Source: Candidatus Altimarinota bacterium (lineage in GTDB: Bacteria > Patescibacteriota > Gracilibacteria > BD1-5 > UBA6164). Taken from it: a stretch of 64,000 bases of DNA. A program made the position numbers and the translations under genes. The stretch spans positions 1-64,000 of the forward strand of contig JAQVGG010000005.1 in the NCBI GenBank assembly GCA_028696815.1. The letters run 5' to 3'. This document shows positions 19,503 through 30,900 of the stretch, one piece after another. The first letter of the stretch is position 1. The number at the start of each line of letters is the position of its first letter. Under the pieces are notes generated by a model, which ran no database searches, had not been told where the DNA came from, and saw nothing but the letters and a program-made list of their open reading frames with translations.

Positions 19503-19606
19503 ACCTCACCCTGCCCCTCTCCTCAAGGAGAGGGAATAAAAGGAAAAATTTATTTATTTTAAATCCATATACCTCCTCTCCTTAGAGGAGAGGAACGAGG
19601 TGAGGT
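19503..19606. repeat. Two opposed family A palindromes in the dnaK leader
   Basis: CCTCACCCTGCCCCTCTCCT...GGAGAGGG (19504-19534) and CCTCCTCTCCTTAGAGGAGAGG...GAGGTGAGG (19572-19606). The outer CCTCACC and GGTGAGG arms can also pair with each other, so the dnaK 5' UTR can form one long hairpin. Confidence 0.8.
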
Positions 19607-19630
19607 ATTTAATTCGTAACTTAATTAACT

Positions 19631-21523
19631 ATGTGAAAAATTATCTGAATCGACTTAGGTACTACTAACTCTTGTGTTGCCTTTATGGAAGGTTGAGAAG
19701 CAAAAGTTATACCAAATGCTGAGTGAAACAGAACTACTCCAAGTATTGTTGCTGTAGATAAAGAAGGTTCAATTATAGTAGGTACACCAGCTAAAAGACA
19801 AGCTATTACAAACCCTGCTTGAACTATATTTTCAGCTAAAAGATTTATAGGTAGAAAATACGATGAAGTTGCTGATGAGATAAAAAACGTACCATATGAA
19901 GTTGTAAAAGGTAAAAACTGAGAAGCTCTTATAAAATTTAACGGTAAAGAAGTGAGACCAGAAGAGATAGGAGCACATGTGCTTATGAAGATAAAAGAAG
20001 ATGCTGAGAAATTTTTAGGTTCAAAAGTAACTGAAGCTGTTATCACAGTTCCTGCATACTTCAATGATGACCAAAGACAAGCTACAATCAACGCAGGTAA
20101 GATAGCATGACTTGAAGTAAAAAGAATAGTAAATGAACCAACTGCTGCTGCTCTTGCTTACTGAGCAGGTAAAGGTAAAAATGAAAAAATAGCAGTTTAT
20201 GACCTATGAGGTGGTACATTTGATATATCAGTTTTAGAGTTAAGTGAAGAAGGTACATTTGAAGTACTTGCTACAAATGGTGATACTCACTTAGGTTGAG
20301 ATGACTTTGATAAAAGAATAGTTGATTATATAGTAGATGAATTTAAAAAACAAGAAGCTGTTGACTTGAGAAAAGATCCTATGGCTTTACAAAGAGTTAG
20401 AGATGAAGCTGAAAAAGCTAAAAAAGAACTATCTAGTACTACGAACTATGATATAAACTTACCATATATCACAGTAGATGCTACTGGTCCAAAAAACTTG
20501 ATGATGAATATAACTAGGGCTAAATTTGAAGAATTGATCTCTGATTTAATTGAAAGATCTATTGAACCATGTAAAAAAGTACTTGCTGATGCTTGACTTA
20601 AAGCTTCTGACTTACACCAAGTATTACTTGTTGGTTGATCTACTAGAGTACCTTTAGTTAAATCAAAAGTTGAATCATTTTTCGGTAAAAAGCCAAATGA
20701 ATGAGTAAATCCAGATGAAGCTGTAGCACAAGGTGCTGCTGTACAAGCCGGTATCATAGGTTGAGATGTTACTGATGTATTGTTACTTGACGTTACTCCA
20801 CTAAGTCTAAGTATAGAAACTATGTGAGGAGTAGCAACAAGGATGATAGAAAGAAATACTACAATCCCTGCAAGCAAATCTGAAACTTTTTCTACTGCTG
20901 TAGATAGTCAACCGAGTGTTGAGATACATGTATTACAATGAGAAAGAGAAATGGCAGCTGACAATAAATCTCTAGGTAGATTTATACTTGATGGTATAGC
21001 ACCAGCTCCAAGATGAGTACCTCAAATCGAAGTAACATTTGATATAGATGCAAACTGAGTACTTACAGTAAAAGCTAAAGACAAAGGTACAGGTAAAGAG
21101 CAACATATCACTATCCAAGGTTCTACTGGTATGGATGACTCTGAGGTTGATAAGCTTGTAAAAGAAGCAGAAGCAAAAAAAGATGAAGATAAAAAGAAAA
21201 AAGAAGCAGTAGACGCTAGAAATATGGCAGACTCTACAGTATATCAAGCAGAAAAGATGTTAGCAGATAACGCAGACAAAGTAAGTGATGATGATAAAAA
21301 AGAAGTTGAAGAAAAAGTTGCAAAAGTAAAAGAAGCTCTAGGAAAATCTGACTCTACAAAAGAAGACCTAGAAACTCCAACAAAAGACCTAAACGACACA
21401 ATGATGAAAGTAGGACAAAAAATCCACCAAGCAGGAGCTACTCCAACTGGAGAACAAGCTCAAACTTGAACAGAAGAAGCAAAATCCGATGACGATGTTC
21501 AAGAAGGTGAAGTAGAGAAATAG
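19631..21523 (+). CDS. dnaK: Molecular chaperone DnaK (Hsp70)
   Basis: A 630-aa ATP-dependent chaperone. The nucleotide-binding domain starts [18 protein letters not shown] and has [17 protein letters not shown] and [14 protein letters not shown]; many of these Gly are TGA. The substrate domain contains [20 protein letters not shown] and [24 protein letters not shown], then a helical lid with a Lys/Glu-rich stretch and an acidic tail [11 protein letters not shown]. The length is normal. The start at ATG 19631 follows directly on two palindromic elements. CIRCE control is indicated upstream. No grpE or dnaJ is adjacent, so the usual hrcA-grpE-dnaK-dnaJ operon is not present. Confidence 0.98.
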
Positions 21524-21528
21524 TAAGA

Positions 21529-21564
21529 AAAAAAGACTAAAAGATTAACTTTTAGTCTTTTTTT
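21529..21564 (+). terminator. dnaK terminator
   Basis: AAAAGACTAAAAG / CTTTTAGTCTTTT stem with ATTAA loop and T run. Confidence 0.88.
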
Positions 21565-21624
21565 GTATATAAAAAACAAATATGTTAAAATTAATTATAT
21601 TTATTTTTTATAGTTAAAGAACAA

Positions 21625-23598
21625 ATGTTAAGAAAAATATTTTTTTCAACGATATTACTAATCCTTGTATATTGATTTTGGATAAGTCCTGAATTTAAAG
21701 AAATATCTGCTTGAGTATCTATATTTCTTTTTTGAATGTTGTTTTTAGAACAATGATTCAAAGCTTTTACATGATGAACACTAGAAAGAATACTTCAAAA
21801 AAGCACAGACAAGACATGGAAAAGTTTGATTTTCTGATTTTCATCAGCTACGATAATGCAATCTAGTTCACTAGTATCTTTACTTGCTATTTCATTTTTA
21901 AGTGCTGAATTAATTACGTTGGTACAATGAATCTGAATAATTTTTTGAGCAAATATAGGTACTACAACATGAGCATGGCTTATTGCTGCCTTTTGAATGA
22001 AAATAAATATTTCCCTATATGCTATGCCAATGCTTGTTTTTTGAATAATTTTTTCTTTTCAAAAAACAAGGGCTTTAAAATGAATCTGATCAATCTTAGC
22101 TTGACTTGGATTTCTATTTTTGGGAATACATTATATGAAAGATTGATTTGAAGCATTTCAAAATAATATCCAATTAATTGACTATGCTATTGAGTGATTT
22201 ATATGAGTTTTAGCATTTGTTTGAATATGAATACTTGCAACTATATTAATGCAATCAAGCCATGCTACAATTATACTTGTAATTGCTGCTTTAGCTTTAA
22301 ATCAAGTAACTTATGATAATGCTTTAGCTTTAGTTATCTGAGCAAATATAGGTACAACAATAACTGCTATACTTGGTTCTTTAACATCAAATATAAATGG
22401 TAAAAGATTGGCATTATCTGATGTTTTATTTAAGAGTACTACATGACTATTATTTATAGTGTTTTTACCATTAATTTCACAATTTGTTGACATATTGTGA
22501 AATATTTTATGAATAGCTAGTGACAACTATACTCTTAAATTAGCATTATTCCATACATTATTTAATGTGATATGAATTATAATAGTTGTTCCTTTTATGG
22601 ATACATTAATAAAAATTGTAAGTAGTATATTTTCTGAACAGTCTCAAACATATACAGATAAACCTATTTATTTAAATAAATCTGTTTTAGATTTTCCAGA
22701 TACAGCTTTGATTTCACTGATAAAGGAAACAAAAAACCTATATAATAAATCTATAGATGTTATCCTAAATTCTTTTGGTTTAAGTTTAGATGATATACTA
22801 TCAAAATCTAAATCGGAATTAATTAAAAAAATAGAACTTTTAGAGACAGAAGAAATTGAAAAGTTATATAATTCCAGAATCAAGAACTTATATAGTGAGA
22901 TAATTGATTTTATAACAAATGCTCAAGCATTAAATGCTAAAAAATACTACAATAATTTTTATAGAATAAAAACAATAAATATTAAAATAGTTGAAAATGT
23001 TAAACATCTGATAGATTTACAAAAAAATCTTATAAAATATACCAAATCTTCAAATACAATAATTAAAGATGAATATCTAAAAATAATTTTTGATATAATT
23101 AACCTAATAACTCAAGTCAACGAACTAACTAGTATAAAAGACGAAAAAGAAAAATTAATACTTATTTCTAAACTAGAATTAAATATTGGAAAAAATGATT
23201 CTAAAACAAATATTAATATAGATAACTTAATCCGTGGGCATTTAATTACAAATCAAATGGCTTCATCATTAATCAATGATAGTCACTTTAAAAATAGTAT
23301 TTTTAAAAATCTATTTGATATTTCTCAGTTAATTTTTAATAGTAAAATTTCTTATGAAATAACAGAACATGAAAATATTAAAAGCAAAAATATTGATAAA
23401 TTATTTAATAATGTATTATGATTGTCAGATAAAAAGATTGCAAAACTTATTAAGAAATTATATAACAAAAAAAATAATTTAAAACAAAAATTAAAAAAAG
23501 AAAAGGATAATTCAATAAAAAAAGAAATACAAAATGAGATAAAAATTATTGATTATACATTAAATAAGTATCAAAATCAAAAAGATACTAAAAGTTAA
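21625..23598 (+). CDS. Na/Pi cotransporter family protein with PhoU-like C-terminal domain
   Basis: A 657-aa inner-membrane protein. The N-terminal half is the NptA/YjbB-type sodium:phosphate symporter. It has two inverted repeats, each with a QSSS or QSSHAT motif (ATIMQSSSLVSLLAIS and ATILMQSSHATIILVI) and a GANIGTT motif. The C-terminal half (from about residue 330) is a charged helical bundle like PhoU, which usually regulates uptake. The first half is rich in TGA = Gly within membrane helices. From about residue 335 to 600 (22597-23421) there is no TGA, simply because that helical region is Gly-poor. Confidence 0.88.
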
Positions 23599-23612
23599 AC
23601 TTTTAGTCTCTT
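23587..23612. terminator. Bidirectional terminator
   Basis: ACTAAAAGTT / AACTTTTAGT hairpin with flanking T runs, containing both convergent stop codons. Confidence 0.75.
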
Positions 23613-24196
23613 TTTCTAACCGCAAAATAAACTCCCATACTAAACAAAGCTCAAAGTGAATCTGCAAGCATATCTTTTTGTGCATCCCATATATCCCCTT
23701 GGCTTCAAAGAAAAGCTATACCACTTTGACCTCAAGCTAGATCTGCATAGATCCATTCTATTATCTCATAGATTCAAGCTATTGATATAATAAAAAACAA
23801 AGGAAAGAAAAACAATATAAACTTATATTTTATTTTATAAACTCTAGCTAATAATTCAGCAAAAGGATAAGCATAAAATCAAACTGTAAAATGAGCTATC
23901 CTATCAAAATGATTTCTCTCAAATCAAAATAAATCTGTGATAAATCAAAAAGGTACATTTGCAAAAGTATAGTGTCCTCAAATAGTATGAAGATAAATAA
24001 ACACAAACATAAAAATATAAGCTAAATTTGAAAATTTAAACTTTTTATAAGTTGCAATAAGTAGTCATACTATAATAACTACAGGAGTATTTTCAGCTAT
24101 CCAAGTAATTCTATCCACTGGATTTATTGCTAAAACTATAAACTCTATTATGTAAATAAAAACTAGAATATAAAAAAGATTGATTTTGTTTTTCAT
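23603..24196 (-). CDS. DUF2238 (YjdF-like) membrane protein
   Basis: A 197-aa inner-membrane protein with about six hydrophobic helices. HTIGGHYTFANVPFG, RNHFDRIAHFTVGFYAYPFAE and YEIIEWIYADLAGG then GDIWDAQKDMLADSLGAL are the conserved polar stretches of the DUF2238/YjdF family (H..G..Y; FDR..HF; E...W; D.WD...DM..D..GA). The function is unknown. Several of the Gly are TGA. Confidence 0.9.
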
Positions 24197-24252
24197 AAGA
24201 AATTTATAAAAATAATATATTTAGTTTAGTTATTTGAAAAAATAAATCAAGA

Positions 24253-24280
24253 TTGACAAAATAAAGAAGTTCTCTATATT
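24253..24280 (+). promoter_or_regulatory. Promoter of the CDP-alcohol phosphatidyltransferase island
   Basis: TTGACA (24253-24258), 16-base spacer, TATATT (24275-24280), about 44 bases upstream of the start. Confidence 0.7.
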
Positions 24281-24323
24281 GTAGTCACCTGAAACAAAAA
24301 CCAAAATGTTAGTGAGGTGAAGC

Positions 24324-25022
24324 ATGAACTTCTTGATTGAAGTAGGCGTAAGCCTAATGATAGTTGCTTCTGTGCTTTACCTCTCATACGTGGTAATTCC
24401 CAGAAGTGAAGTAGTAAAGCAGTTTTTCCTAAAAAACCAAAACTGGCTATCTCCAAACCACATAAGCTCCTGGCGTATGTGGGGTGGCACTCCGACTATT
24501 TTAGTTTTTCTTTACGGAGTATATATTGGAAGTGACTTAATTGTTTATCTTTCAATATGGGTTTATGTGTTCCTTGCAATAACAGATGTACTTGATGGAG
24601 TAGTAGCAAGAGCATATGGACTCTCAAGTCCACAAGGAGCAAGACTTGATGCTGGAGCAGATAAATGGTTTGATCTACCAACGCTTTTTTTTCTGAGTGC
24701 GATCCCAACACCTGAACCAATTTATCTGATAATTGCAATAGGAATTGCAGTGCCAGATATCATTGGTCAAAGTATCAGGGGTAGAAGTTCTCCTCCCGAA
24801 GCAGGAATAGTTGGGAAAACAAAAACAACTGTTAAGTTTATCGTGATTTATCTGATGAGCTTAACACATAGGTATCCAGAAATATATGAAATACTTAAAC
24901 TAGAAATTGTAATTGTTGCACTCTTGCTTTCAGCCCTTATACTGGCATGGATGTCAATGGGGATGAAAACCAAGTGGTACAACGAATACGCAAGAAAATA
25001 CATTAAGGAATACCTGATTTGA
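24324..25022 (+). CDS. CDP-alcohol phosphatidyltransferase family protein in a standard-code island
   Basis: A 232-aa integral membrane enzyme that would transfer a phosphoalcohol from CDP-diacylglycerol in phospholipid synthesis. The signature D-G-x2-A-R-x8-G-x3-D-x3-D is exact (DGVVARAYGLSSPQGARLDA then GAD) near residues 92-115. All fifteen or so Gly are GGN and none is TGA. The start has a strong Shine-Dalgarno (GAGGTG). It ends at TGA 25020-25022, directly followed by a G+C-rich terminator. In code 25 that TGA would be read as Gly and translation would run 15 more codons to TAA at 25068-25070, through the hairpin. It is clearly an import from a standard-code genome. Confidence 0.9.
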   Translation: MNFLIEVGVSLMIVASVLYLSYVVIPRSEVVKQFFLKNQNWLSPNHISSWRMWGGTPTILVFLYGVYIGSDLIVYLSIWVYVFLAITDVLDGVVARAYGLSSPQGARLDAGADKWFDLPTLFFLSAIPTPEPIYLIIAIGIAVPDIIGQSIRGRSSPPEAGIVGKTKTTVKFIVIYLMSLTHRYPEIYEILKLEIVIVALLLSALILAWMSMGMKTKWYNEYARKYIKEYLI

Positions 25023-25023
25023 G

Positions 25024-25056
25024 AGGCAGACCCGCAAGGGTCTGTCTTTATTTTTA
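25024..25056 (+). terminator. Terminator of the imported gene
   Basis: GGCAGACCC-GCAA-GGGTCTGTC then TTTATTTTT. It starts two bases after the TGA, so a Gly read-through would translate it. Confidence 0.88.
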
Positions 25057-25116
25057 CATCAAAAATTTAATATCCATGTAATATGACATATATAATATAT
25101 ATCTTAGTACTTAAAT

Positions 25117-25145
25117 TTTACAAATATAACTTTATATTATATAAT
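25117..25145 (+). promoter_or_regulatory. Promoter of the response-regulator gene
   Basis: TTTACA (25117-25122), 17-base spacer, TATAAT (25140-25145). Confidence 0.7.
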
Positions 25146-25179
25146 AAATTAAGTATATTATTATTAACCTACATATATT

Positions 25180-25569
25180 ATGATCAGAAAAGAAACAATA
25201 TTAATAATTGAAGACACTGTTGATCTTGTTGAATTATATAAAATATATTTTGAATGAGAATGATTAGAAGTATATACAGCAACTGATTGATTAGAATGAA
25301 TAACAAAAATGGTAGAAATAAAACCAGATATAGTACTACTTGATATCATGATGCCTCAGATGAATTGATTTGAAGTATTAGAAGCTATAAAAAATCAAAC
25401 ATCAATGGATACACCTATAATTATTTGTAGTAATTTATCAAAACAAACAGATATAGACAAAGCTCTTGAATTATGAGCTGATCTATATATCAGAAAATCG
25501 GATTATGAATGAAGTGAAATAGTAAAAAAAGTAATGGAATTTGTAAAAAGCAACAATATCATATCTTAA
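25180..25569 (+). CDS. Stand-alone response regulator receiver protein
   Basis: A 129-aa single REC domain with no output domain. Acidic pocket E11-D12, phospho-acceptor D55 in VLLDIMMP, and the conserved Lys near residue 106 (YIRKSD). A Ser (S84) takes the usual S/T switch position. Such CheY-like proteins act by binding partners. It converges on a hybrid-free histidine kinase gene, the likely phosphodonor (inference). Confidence 0.93.
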
Positions 25570-25580
25570 AAAAACAAAAA

Positions 25581-25613
25581 AAAATTAGAGATTATTCAAT
25601 CTCTAATTTTTTT
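25581..25613. terminator. Bidirectional terminator
   Basis: AAAATTAGAGATT / AATCTCTAATTTT hairpin between the response regulator and the kinase. Confidence 0.88.
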
Positions 25614-25615
25614 AT

Positions 25616-27874
25616 TTATACTGGTAGATAAAAGAAAAATGTACTTCCCTTACCTTCAACACTTTCAACTCAAATAGTTCATCAAAGCTTTTCAACTATA
25701 AGTTTACATATAACAAGTCACAATCAAGTTCAACTTACTTCTCTTTGCAGATGAGAATCAATTTGAGAAAACTTTATAAATAACTTACTTATATCATCTT
25801 TTTTTATTCAGATTCCACTATCTTTAACAGAAAACTTCATTTTTTCTCACTCTTTTTCAACTTTTATCTCTACTTTTCAATTTTCGGGAGTAAATTTAAA
25901 TGCATTTCACACAAGATTTGTAAGCACTTGATTTAATTTACCTTTATCAGTATTAATTATACTAGCTACAGAACTTCAGTTTAACTTTATCTTTTTATTA
26001 GTAAACATTGGTGTAAAATAATTAGTCATTTCATCTATAAACTCTTTTAAATTAAATTCTTCATAATTTATCTCCATCTTATCTGCTTCAAGTTTTCATA
26101 TATCTAACATATCATTTACTATATGTATCAAATTTGAACTATTATTTTTAATTGTATCTAGATATTTTCTTTGATCTTCATTTATTTTTCAAAATCTTTC
26201 TTCAAGCAGTAGCGCAGAATATCATTTTATAACAGTCATTGGGGTTCTAAGTTCATGTGATGCAATAGATAGAAACTCTGCTTTCATTTGTTCTACTTCT
26301 TTTTCTTTTGTAATATCATGTTCTACTAATAGGTAAAATATTACTTTTCATTTTTCATTCAATATAGGAGTAATATAAGCTTCTGATACAATTTTACTTC
26401 AATCTTTTTTTATTAATATAAATTCTCTAACTACTGGTTCTTTCTTTTCTCTTAGTTCGCTCCAAGTATTATTTATTTTTTTACCTCAACTTGGTTTTCT
26501 ACATACCTCACAAGCTTTTTGATTTATGATTTCATCAAAAGTATATCATAGATCTTTTTGAAATGATTTATTAACATAGATAATATTTGCATTCCAATCA
26601 AGTATAGTTATATAATCAGAAGCATTATCTACTGCTTGTTTAAACTTCTCAAGTTCCATATTTAATCTTTCTGTTTCTGTTTGGTGGTCAATTATCTTTC
26701 TTGTTTGCTTAAGTACTTGTTTTCTTATCTCTTTATCTGTTTCTCTTACCTTATATAACATCTCTTTAAAAGCTGATGTTAATAATTCTATCTCATCTCA
26801 AGTTTTTTCTAATTCAACTTCTATATCTAAATTTCCATTTTTCACTTCATTTGCGACTGTTTCTAATTTTTCTAATGGTCTTGTCACAAATTTAATAAAA
26901 AACGTTACAGCTAAATATAAAGGTATAAAAACCAAAAATCATGACAAAAAGTACCAAAACATTATAGATGTTATACTTTCTGTTAGTTCAAATCTGCTTA
27001 CTTCTGTCACTATACAAGAATCTATGTCTCTTACATACTCAGCAACTCAAATTACATATTGTCATTCATAATTTATATATTTATTGTTAATTTGTTTAAC
27101 TTTTTCAGTTAAACAAGCATTAATAATTCTGGTATCTGAAAAAATACTCATTTGTGAATTTTGAATAGCTTTAATTCAACTTACAATAACTTTATCTTTT
27201 GAAACCATATAAGTTTTTCAAGTTTCAGATAATCATGATGTATCAGCAAGTAAGTTATCAATACTTTCCCAATCTATTTCTAACAAAATCACTCATAAAT
27301 ACTCTCAATTATAATTTATAGGAGTAGATGCTAAAATTATTTTTTTATCAGGATTCTCTACCTTATTTAATATATCAGAATAATAAAATGAGTTAGTCAT
27401 TTCTTTATTCATTTCAAAATTAAATATATCTAACGTGTTTCTACCTTCATAGTTTAATGTTTGATTTTTTTTAGTGGAAGAAAAAAGTATAATTCATTCT
27501 TTATTAACTAGATTTACTGTTATTATATTTTTATCATTTCAAGAATAATTACTGTACTTATTTTTTATATAATTTAATGAGTTTTTATAAGTATAAGAAT
27601 TTTTATTATTTTTGTATTCTTCTAAATTTTTAAAATATTCTTTATAATCATCTGAATTATAAATATAATTTAACTTAAATTTTATTTTATCTAAAAAAAT
27701 AACAACTTCCCTATTTTTAAGTACTGTAGTAGTATTTAAATGATTAATATATTTTTTTTCTAGGTTTAACTCCATTACATATGTAATAACCGAAGCTGTA
27801 ATTAAAATAGCTATTACTATTATTATAAATATAGGTATTGCTATTTTGTTTCTTAAACTAAATCTAAAAGTCAT
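25616..27874 (-). CDS. Sensor histidine kinase (Cache-like sensor, HAMP, PAS, HisKA, HATPase)
   Basis: A 752-aa membrane kinase. The N-terminal helix (IAIPIFIIIVIAILITAS) and a second helix near residue 300 (FWYFLSGFLVFIPLYLAVTFF) flank an extracytoplasmic dCache-like sensor of about 230 residues. HAMP follows (FVTRPLEKLETVANEV), then a coiled coil, a PAS domain (YITILDWNANIIYVNKSFQ) with CEVCRKPSGG, HisKA FLSIASHELRTPMT with phospho-His near 540, and HATPase with N box NLVGNAFKFT and G1/G2 boxes DSGIGI and GTGLGL. Two PAS Cys could bind a ligand or redox signal. It is the probable partner of the adjacent response regulator. Confidence 0.94.
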
Positions 27875-27938
27875 AAAATATATTATTATAGTATATTAAA
27901 TATAATAACAGATTTTTGTATTTAAAACAAAAACCTAG

Positions 27939-30900
27939 CTATAAAATTCTTCTTTTTCTCAATACCAAATACATAAAAAATAATACCAATAATCCTAAAA
28001 GTAAATTTAACAGCAAATGTATACTATATTTACTAACTGCAATTTCATTTGTAAGTTCTGGAACAATGTTTAACTTTATAGGCTTATCTTGATTTTTACT
28101 AGCTATTTTACTAGATAATTTTATTTTATAAGTCTGCATATTTTCTACATACTCTGGAGATAAACTTATAGCTCTAGAGTTTTTTAAAAATATCTCTCAA
28201 ACAGCTTCATCTAATCAATAAAACTCTAATATAAAATCTCAAGATTTTACGACTGTGGTATAATAAATAAAATCTCAATTTTCATCTGTCTTTAAGTTAA
28301 TCTTTTCTCAATCAAAGACCATAATTAGATTTTTATACTCTTTACTATTTCAAGTAATTTTTAATCACTTTTTTTGCTTTGACACTCTATAAGTGATTGA
28401 AGATTTTAACTCTTTCTCCAGCTCAACAACTTCATCAGTATTTTTTACTTTTGTTTTACTAACTGAAAACCAATCATTTTTAAAACTTACATTTTTCTTT
28501 GTTTCATCAAATCTAGAAGCTATATCATACTGAATCATACCAGATTTTCTTTTAAATTCATCTATATTTAATCAGTTTAAAAATATATCTGAAAAATTAT
28601 AAAGTTCCTCTATTTTAAATTCTTCTATGTATTCCTCATCCTCTTCTATCCACTCTTTTATAACCTCTAAAACTTCTTTATTTCACCAAAGTCAAACCTT
28701 ATTTTTTTTGGCTTGTTTTTCTAGAGATGCATAAAGTTTAGAATATTTAAATGGATATTTTAAGTAGGCTCTAGCATATCATTTTTCTATAAGCATCTCG
28801 TTAAAAGAAGTAGTCTCATCAATATAAATATACGCTAATAGTCTACCATACTTACCTCTATCCTCTATTCAAGTTTCAAGTAAAACATATTTTCATTCAA
28901 GAGTTTTTTTAGTGAAATTATAAGCTTCTATTCAAAACTCTTCAACTGGTTTTCTTGGATGTTTAGTCTCGGGAGTATCAACTCATATAAGCCTAAGTCT
29001 CTCAATATTACCATTTTCAAATATTACATCCATAGTATCACCATCTACTACTCTTTCAACAAATACTTTTTGAAGTGGTCTTAAAACATTTTCATGAGTT
29101 ATAATAAAATCATCTGGTACATTAAAATCCCAAGCTAAACTATCAACTATTTTTTCATTATAAATTATATTTAGCTCATCAAGTGTATTTCCTAGAGATA
29201 ATCAAGTCTTTGATTTATAAAATCTTTTTTTCTTATGTGGATATAAAAACAGATCATAATCTATCTTATATGCTTTACTACCTTTTCAAACTATATCATC
29301 AATTATTACTCACTTTAGATTTAAAACTTCACTTCAAATATTTTCAATTTCAAACCATTCATAATCATCTACTCAACTGTTATTTGGTAAAACTCAAGAA
29401 ATTTTTAGATTTGAAAATATATTTTCATCTATGATAATATCTACAATTTTGTCTCAGTATACTTCTACAAAAAAGTAAGAAATATCTTTTTCTCACAATT
29501 CATCAATAACTGTTAATGTTACTTCATATTTTCAAAGAGTATATTTTATACTCTTTGGGTTAACTCAAAAAAATATCTCTCCATTTCAAAAGTCCCATAA
29601 ATAAGTTAAGTTTTTTGTATTTTCATCAATAGATTCTTCTCAAGTAAAGTTTACACTACACTCATTTACATCTCTACAAATCAGTTTATTTCAATTTAGT
29701 TCTTTATATTTTGCGATAGTTCATTGAAGATTGATTTTTGCTTGCGGTTTTTTATTATTTTGTTTAAGTTTATCTAAATAAATATTTCTAAATTTAATTG
29801 TTTTGGATTTATAAAAGTTTAAATTTTTATAAATATTTAAACTGATTTTATATTCTCCAGATGCATAGTATATAAATCATGGATTACAAGTTGTAAGGTA
29901 TTTTTCTTTATAATCTCATCATCAAAAATCCCATAAACATGTTTCACCTGAACTTTCATTATACTCAAGATTTATCTTACATCTTTCTTCACTACACCTA
30001 TAAGTTCAATTTATGTAATCTAGACCCGATTGAACAATAATTTCTTTTTCTTCTATATAACTACTTCATAAAGCTCATCATCAACCACCACTTTTTTGTT
30101 CTTCTCAAACAGAGGGGGGAATTATGGTCTCTAAACTTCAAGATTCAGTTTCTCAAGTACTACTATCTATCTCTCAACTTCATGTACTATTCCCCTCGCT
30201 TTTAAGGAGAGGAGCTAGGGATGAGGTCTGGTTTTGTATCTCAATAAAAGCTTCTTTAAAGTTTTCAAGGTTTCATTTTTCATATATCTTAAAACCTACT
30301 TCATACTCTCAAGTACCATAATCAACATATCAAGGATTACACTTACTTTCAGTTCCTTGTGTAATAAAACTTCATCAAGAAAAACTCCATAAACACTCGA
30401 AGTCTGATTCTATAAAACCTCAAGTGAAACTAGATTCTCAATTTAGATTTATCTTGCAAATTTCATTTTTACACTGCCAAATAGTTCCAGTTAGATAGTT
30501 TAAACCGCTCTGAACCTCAATAATTGGTTTTGGAATTTCTAATACATCTCATATTTCTAACCCTCAACTCCATAATTCAGTATCAATAGTTCAACTTCAT
30601 TGTTCTGCCCCTTCTCCTATAGGAGAGGGTTGGAATGAGGATTGTTCTATTTCTCAGCTTCAAGTATTTATTTCTCAACTACTTGTTTCAATATCTCAAG
30701 TTCATGAATCTATACTTCAACTTCATTTTTTATCGTCTTCTCCTAAGTCTGAGATTTCATTGATTATTTTTATAGTTTTTTCCCAAATCAAACTATCATC
30801 TTCAACTTTATAAATCTGAAAATCTATATCAAAGGTTCAAGTTCAAAAAACAACTGTAGCTGGATTACACTTATCTTCTTCTCAAGTTATAAATCAAAAA

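Noticed and set aside
19621-20091. A long standard-code open frame antisense to dnaK (156 aa)
   Set aside because: dnaK in code 25 explains the region fully; the antisense frame is a shadow, open because the sense strand avoids TAA/TAG complements.
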